DNA of 64,000 nucleotides, taken from the NCBI GenBank assembly GCA_019096065.1, contig JAGUCH010000002.1:5840501-5904500 (forward strand), given 5' to 3'. The position numbers and the translations under genes were made by a program. Source of the DNA: Paracyclopina nana. Lineage: Eukaryota > Arthropoda > Copepoda > Cyclopoida > Cyclopettidae. Positions 61,874-64,000 of this stretch are shown one piece after another. The notes below the pieces were generated by a model. That model searched no databases, had not been told where the DNA came from, and saw only the letters and a program-made list of their open reading frames with translations. Positions within the stretch are counted from its first letter, which is position 1. Each line of letters starts with the position of its first letter.

Positions 61874-62332
61874 ATGCTGGTCTTTGTTTCATTACTGCTG
61901 GTGATGATGACCATGATGATGGCTGGTAGGCGTAAAAATTCCAAAGTTTGTTTTGATTCGACCTCATGCTGGCTAGCGATCCTCAGATATATCTACTTGG
62001 TCTGGCCATCGCAATTTCTTCACCCCCGCACAAGCATTGTTTCAGAATTGCCTTCAAAATCTATTTATAAGGCCAGCTTCCATAAAATGCATACCAAAAT
62101 TGGGACACAAACAAGCACAGCATGGGGTAAAAGTGTACTTATGATACTTTATGGGCAGCTTTTTCAAAGAAGCCACATATGCAGTGCTCGTAAAAAGCTA
62201 TTAAAAATACGCAATGACCCAAAACTCTCCCCTCCCCAAAAGGATAATTATTTTGAAAGAAGTGTGAGACTGACATTGACAATTATCAGATTTTGGAAGG
62301 GTTGTTTTGGTGCCGCCGCCACGCCGCGCTAA
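61874..62332 (+). CDS. Doubtful ORF with signal-peptide-like start
   Basis: A 152-codon plus-strand ORF beginning MLVFVSLLLVMMTMMMAGRR, which resembles a signal peptide or membrane anchor, with an AATAAA 4 nt after the stop (62336-62341). The rest has no recognised domain. An ORF of this length is expected by chance about once in a window this size at this base composition. I list it only as a candidate. Confidence 0.12.
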   Translation: MLVFVSLLLVMMTMMMAGRRKNSKVCFDSTSCWLAILRYIYLVWPSQFLHPRTSIVSELPSKSIYKASFHKMHTKIGTQTSTAWGKSVLMILYGQLFQRSHICSARKKLLKIRNDPKLSPPQKDNYFERSVRLTLTIIRFWKGCFGAAATPR

Positions 62333-62341
62333 CTAAATAAA

Positions 62342-64000
62342 GCGAATAAAGCGAATTACTAACATAACACACTGGCCGGAGTGCTTCTTAAACTGTCACT
62401 AACTGCGAAATAGCTGCTAGGCCATCTGAGAATTCAGCAAAGCAGAAAAAAACAAGTTTTTCCAACGATGAATGAAAAAAGCAGATTAGCAATAAAGATC
62501 AGGATTTCCATTTGTCGAATAAATGATCAAAGCAGAAAAAATCCATTAATTCTTCAAATAATCCACGGCTTTGGTGATTTCCAGAGTCCGAATTTTAACA
62601 TCTGCTCCATCACAGCATATTTTTAGGGGCTCGTCCGACCAGTGTGCACTGGTCGTCACACAAAACCGCCAATTTTAATTGGTCCAAATTACAAACTAGA
62701 AAAGAGTAGTTTGCTATGATTTCAATTTGTACGGCGGCCACTTTTACTCTCACAGTGCAGCAAAAGATTTTAAAATTGCTTATTGTAAAGGGATTAGAGC
62801 TGCTAAAATGGATGCAGCAGATAAGAATTGTTGACCACTCTTGCACAATTGGGCTTATTTTTTCTGTAGAGGATTATTTCCAAAGCTATGATTTGTAGCT
62901 GGGGAAGCAAAAAAAACCTCCGAATTTCTTTTCATAAGGCTTGAAAATGCACAAGAAATAATTAACCAATAGAAGCATCCCCACATTTTTTTGTGCTGAG
63001 GAAGTTGCCATAAAATTGGGACCTACTACTCTTTAAAATATCGGGATAATCCTTAAGCTGCAAAAAATATCCAGCTAGTTGCCTGCATTTGTCAGGGTAC
63101 AGCAAAAAAGAAGTAGGCGACTAATTAAAGACCCATTAATGGAAAAAACTTTTGAGGCCAGGCTAAAAATGCTAATTGACACCATATTTCAGACCTCATT
63201 TCAATTCCTGAGCTGGGCAGCTTTTTAGAGCTCATAATTAATTACGAGGCCTGGCTTATTTGCTCCTCTATCAGGGGAGCATTTTACACTGGGAAATGAA
63301 AGTGTTGACACATTTATTTATTGCAAATTGCAAGCAAATTTGAGAGGGTTTTTTCTTAGAAATTGTAAAAAGGGCTGTAGCGAGCTTCTTGTGCCTATTT
63401 TAGGCCACTTGCCCTCGTAAATTAACATTTTCCCCCTTGGTTCATCTTTGATGTTGGCGCATTATGCCAAGGTGCACAGAAATGGGGTGGGTACGTGGCA
63501 GATGTTCAAAGCTTGACCAAAAATGAAAAATCACTATTTTATGGGAGTGAGGACACGCCTATTTCTTGCTTGATTAAGGATCTCTCATCAATTTTTGAGC
63601 TTTGAAAATGATTTTTTCAACAACAACCCTCCTCCTTTTATTCAGTGAAGGGTGTGTCGCTCAACAGCCCAAAATTAGAATTCAACCAAGAAAAAAGGGT
63701 GGTAGTCTTTTTTCCTAGCCCCGATGAAACATTCAATTCAGTTCCTCTAAAAATTCATGCAGCAAATGTGATTTCTAGCACATATTTTGAATTATTTGCG
63801 GTTTTTATGCAAACAAGTGCGTTGGACTGACAACTTGAATTCTTTATGTTCTACACATTTATGTTTTACATGTTTCGCCATTTTGAAAATTCCATAATGC
63901 TTAAGATGTCCTATTATGATTACAGGTGTATTTTGAATGACTTTTCTCTTTTGAGGATCGATTCTAAAAAATGCCAAACATCATCAAAATGTCAATGCTG
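62342..64000. other. Noncoding DNA to the window end, nothing recognised
   Basis: Short ORFs only. No structured repeat seen. Confidence 0.45.

Noticed and set aside
1-64000. tRNA, rRNA, CRISPR arrays, LINE or retroviral-type polymerase genes
   Set aside because: I looked for tRNA T-arm motifs, regularly spaced repeats and polymerase motifs and saw none. A computed search would be more sensitive.

Overview
This 64 kb window is animal nuclear DNA, most likely from an arthropod and probably a crustacean. The evidence is spliced genes with GT-AG introns, a Kirre/Neph cell-adhesion gene, a discoidin-domain receptor (DDR), AATAAA poly(A) signals, a TCAGT-type initiator and AT-rich intergenic DNA with microsatellites. 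Species cannot be fixed from sequence alone. Introns fall into two classes: many of 54-75 nt, and a few of 0.25-3 kb.

Layout. (1) 1-780, plus strand: the 3' end of a PLP-dependent decarboxylase of the diaminopimelate/ornithine decarboxylase fold; its 5' part lies off the window. (2) 0.9-20.9 kb: a long stretch without recognisable coding sequence. It holds small non-autonomous DNA elements (a 209-bp TIR element at 5.8 kb, and a nested foldback/hAT-like MITE cluster at 10.0-10.7 kb) and a CpG-rich, promoter-like site at 13.5-13.8 kb that may be the first exon of the next gene. (3) 20.9-30.0 kb, plus: an eight-coding-exon Kirre/Roughest/Neph immunoglobulin receptor of 781 aa with a C-terminal PDZ ligand (THV). 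(4) 31.4-33.0 kb, minus: a five-exon GH29 alpha-L-fucosidase of 473 aa. (5) 34.5-35.3 kb, plus: a small secreted cysteine-containing protein of 115 aa, family unknown. (6) 36.1-37.4 kb, plus: a secreted proprotein of 253 aa with two furin-type sites, family unknown. (7) 37.6-39.6 kb, minus: a six-exon secreted CUB-domain serine protease of 576 aa, convergent with (6), with a TATA box and one GC-AG intron. (8) 39.7-53.9 kb: long noncoding stretch with no gene I can support. (9) 54.2-60.8 kb, minus: an eleven-coding-exon DDR tyrosine kinase of 998 aa whose kinase domain departs from consensus at the DFG motif (DCA) and the helix-C Glu (Thr). (10) 60.8-64 kb: noncoding apart from one doubtful ORF.

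The seven genes are not an operon, but six of the seven products are secreted or cell-surface proteins. All exon models come from reading splice sites by eye and checking phase; every complete model closes in frame. The most unusual points are the animal diaminopimelate-decarboxylase-like gene, the atypical DDR kinase core, the two orphan secreted proteins, the GC-AG intron, a uORF overlapping the Kirre start codon, and the nested MITEs.
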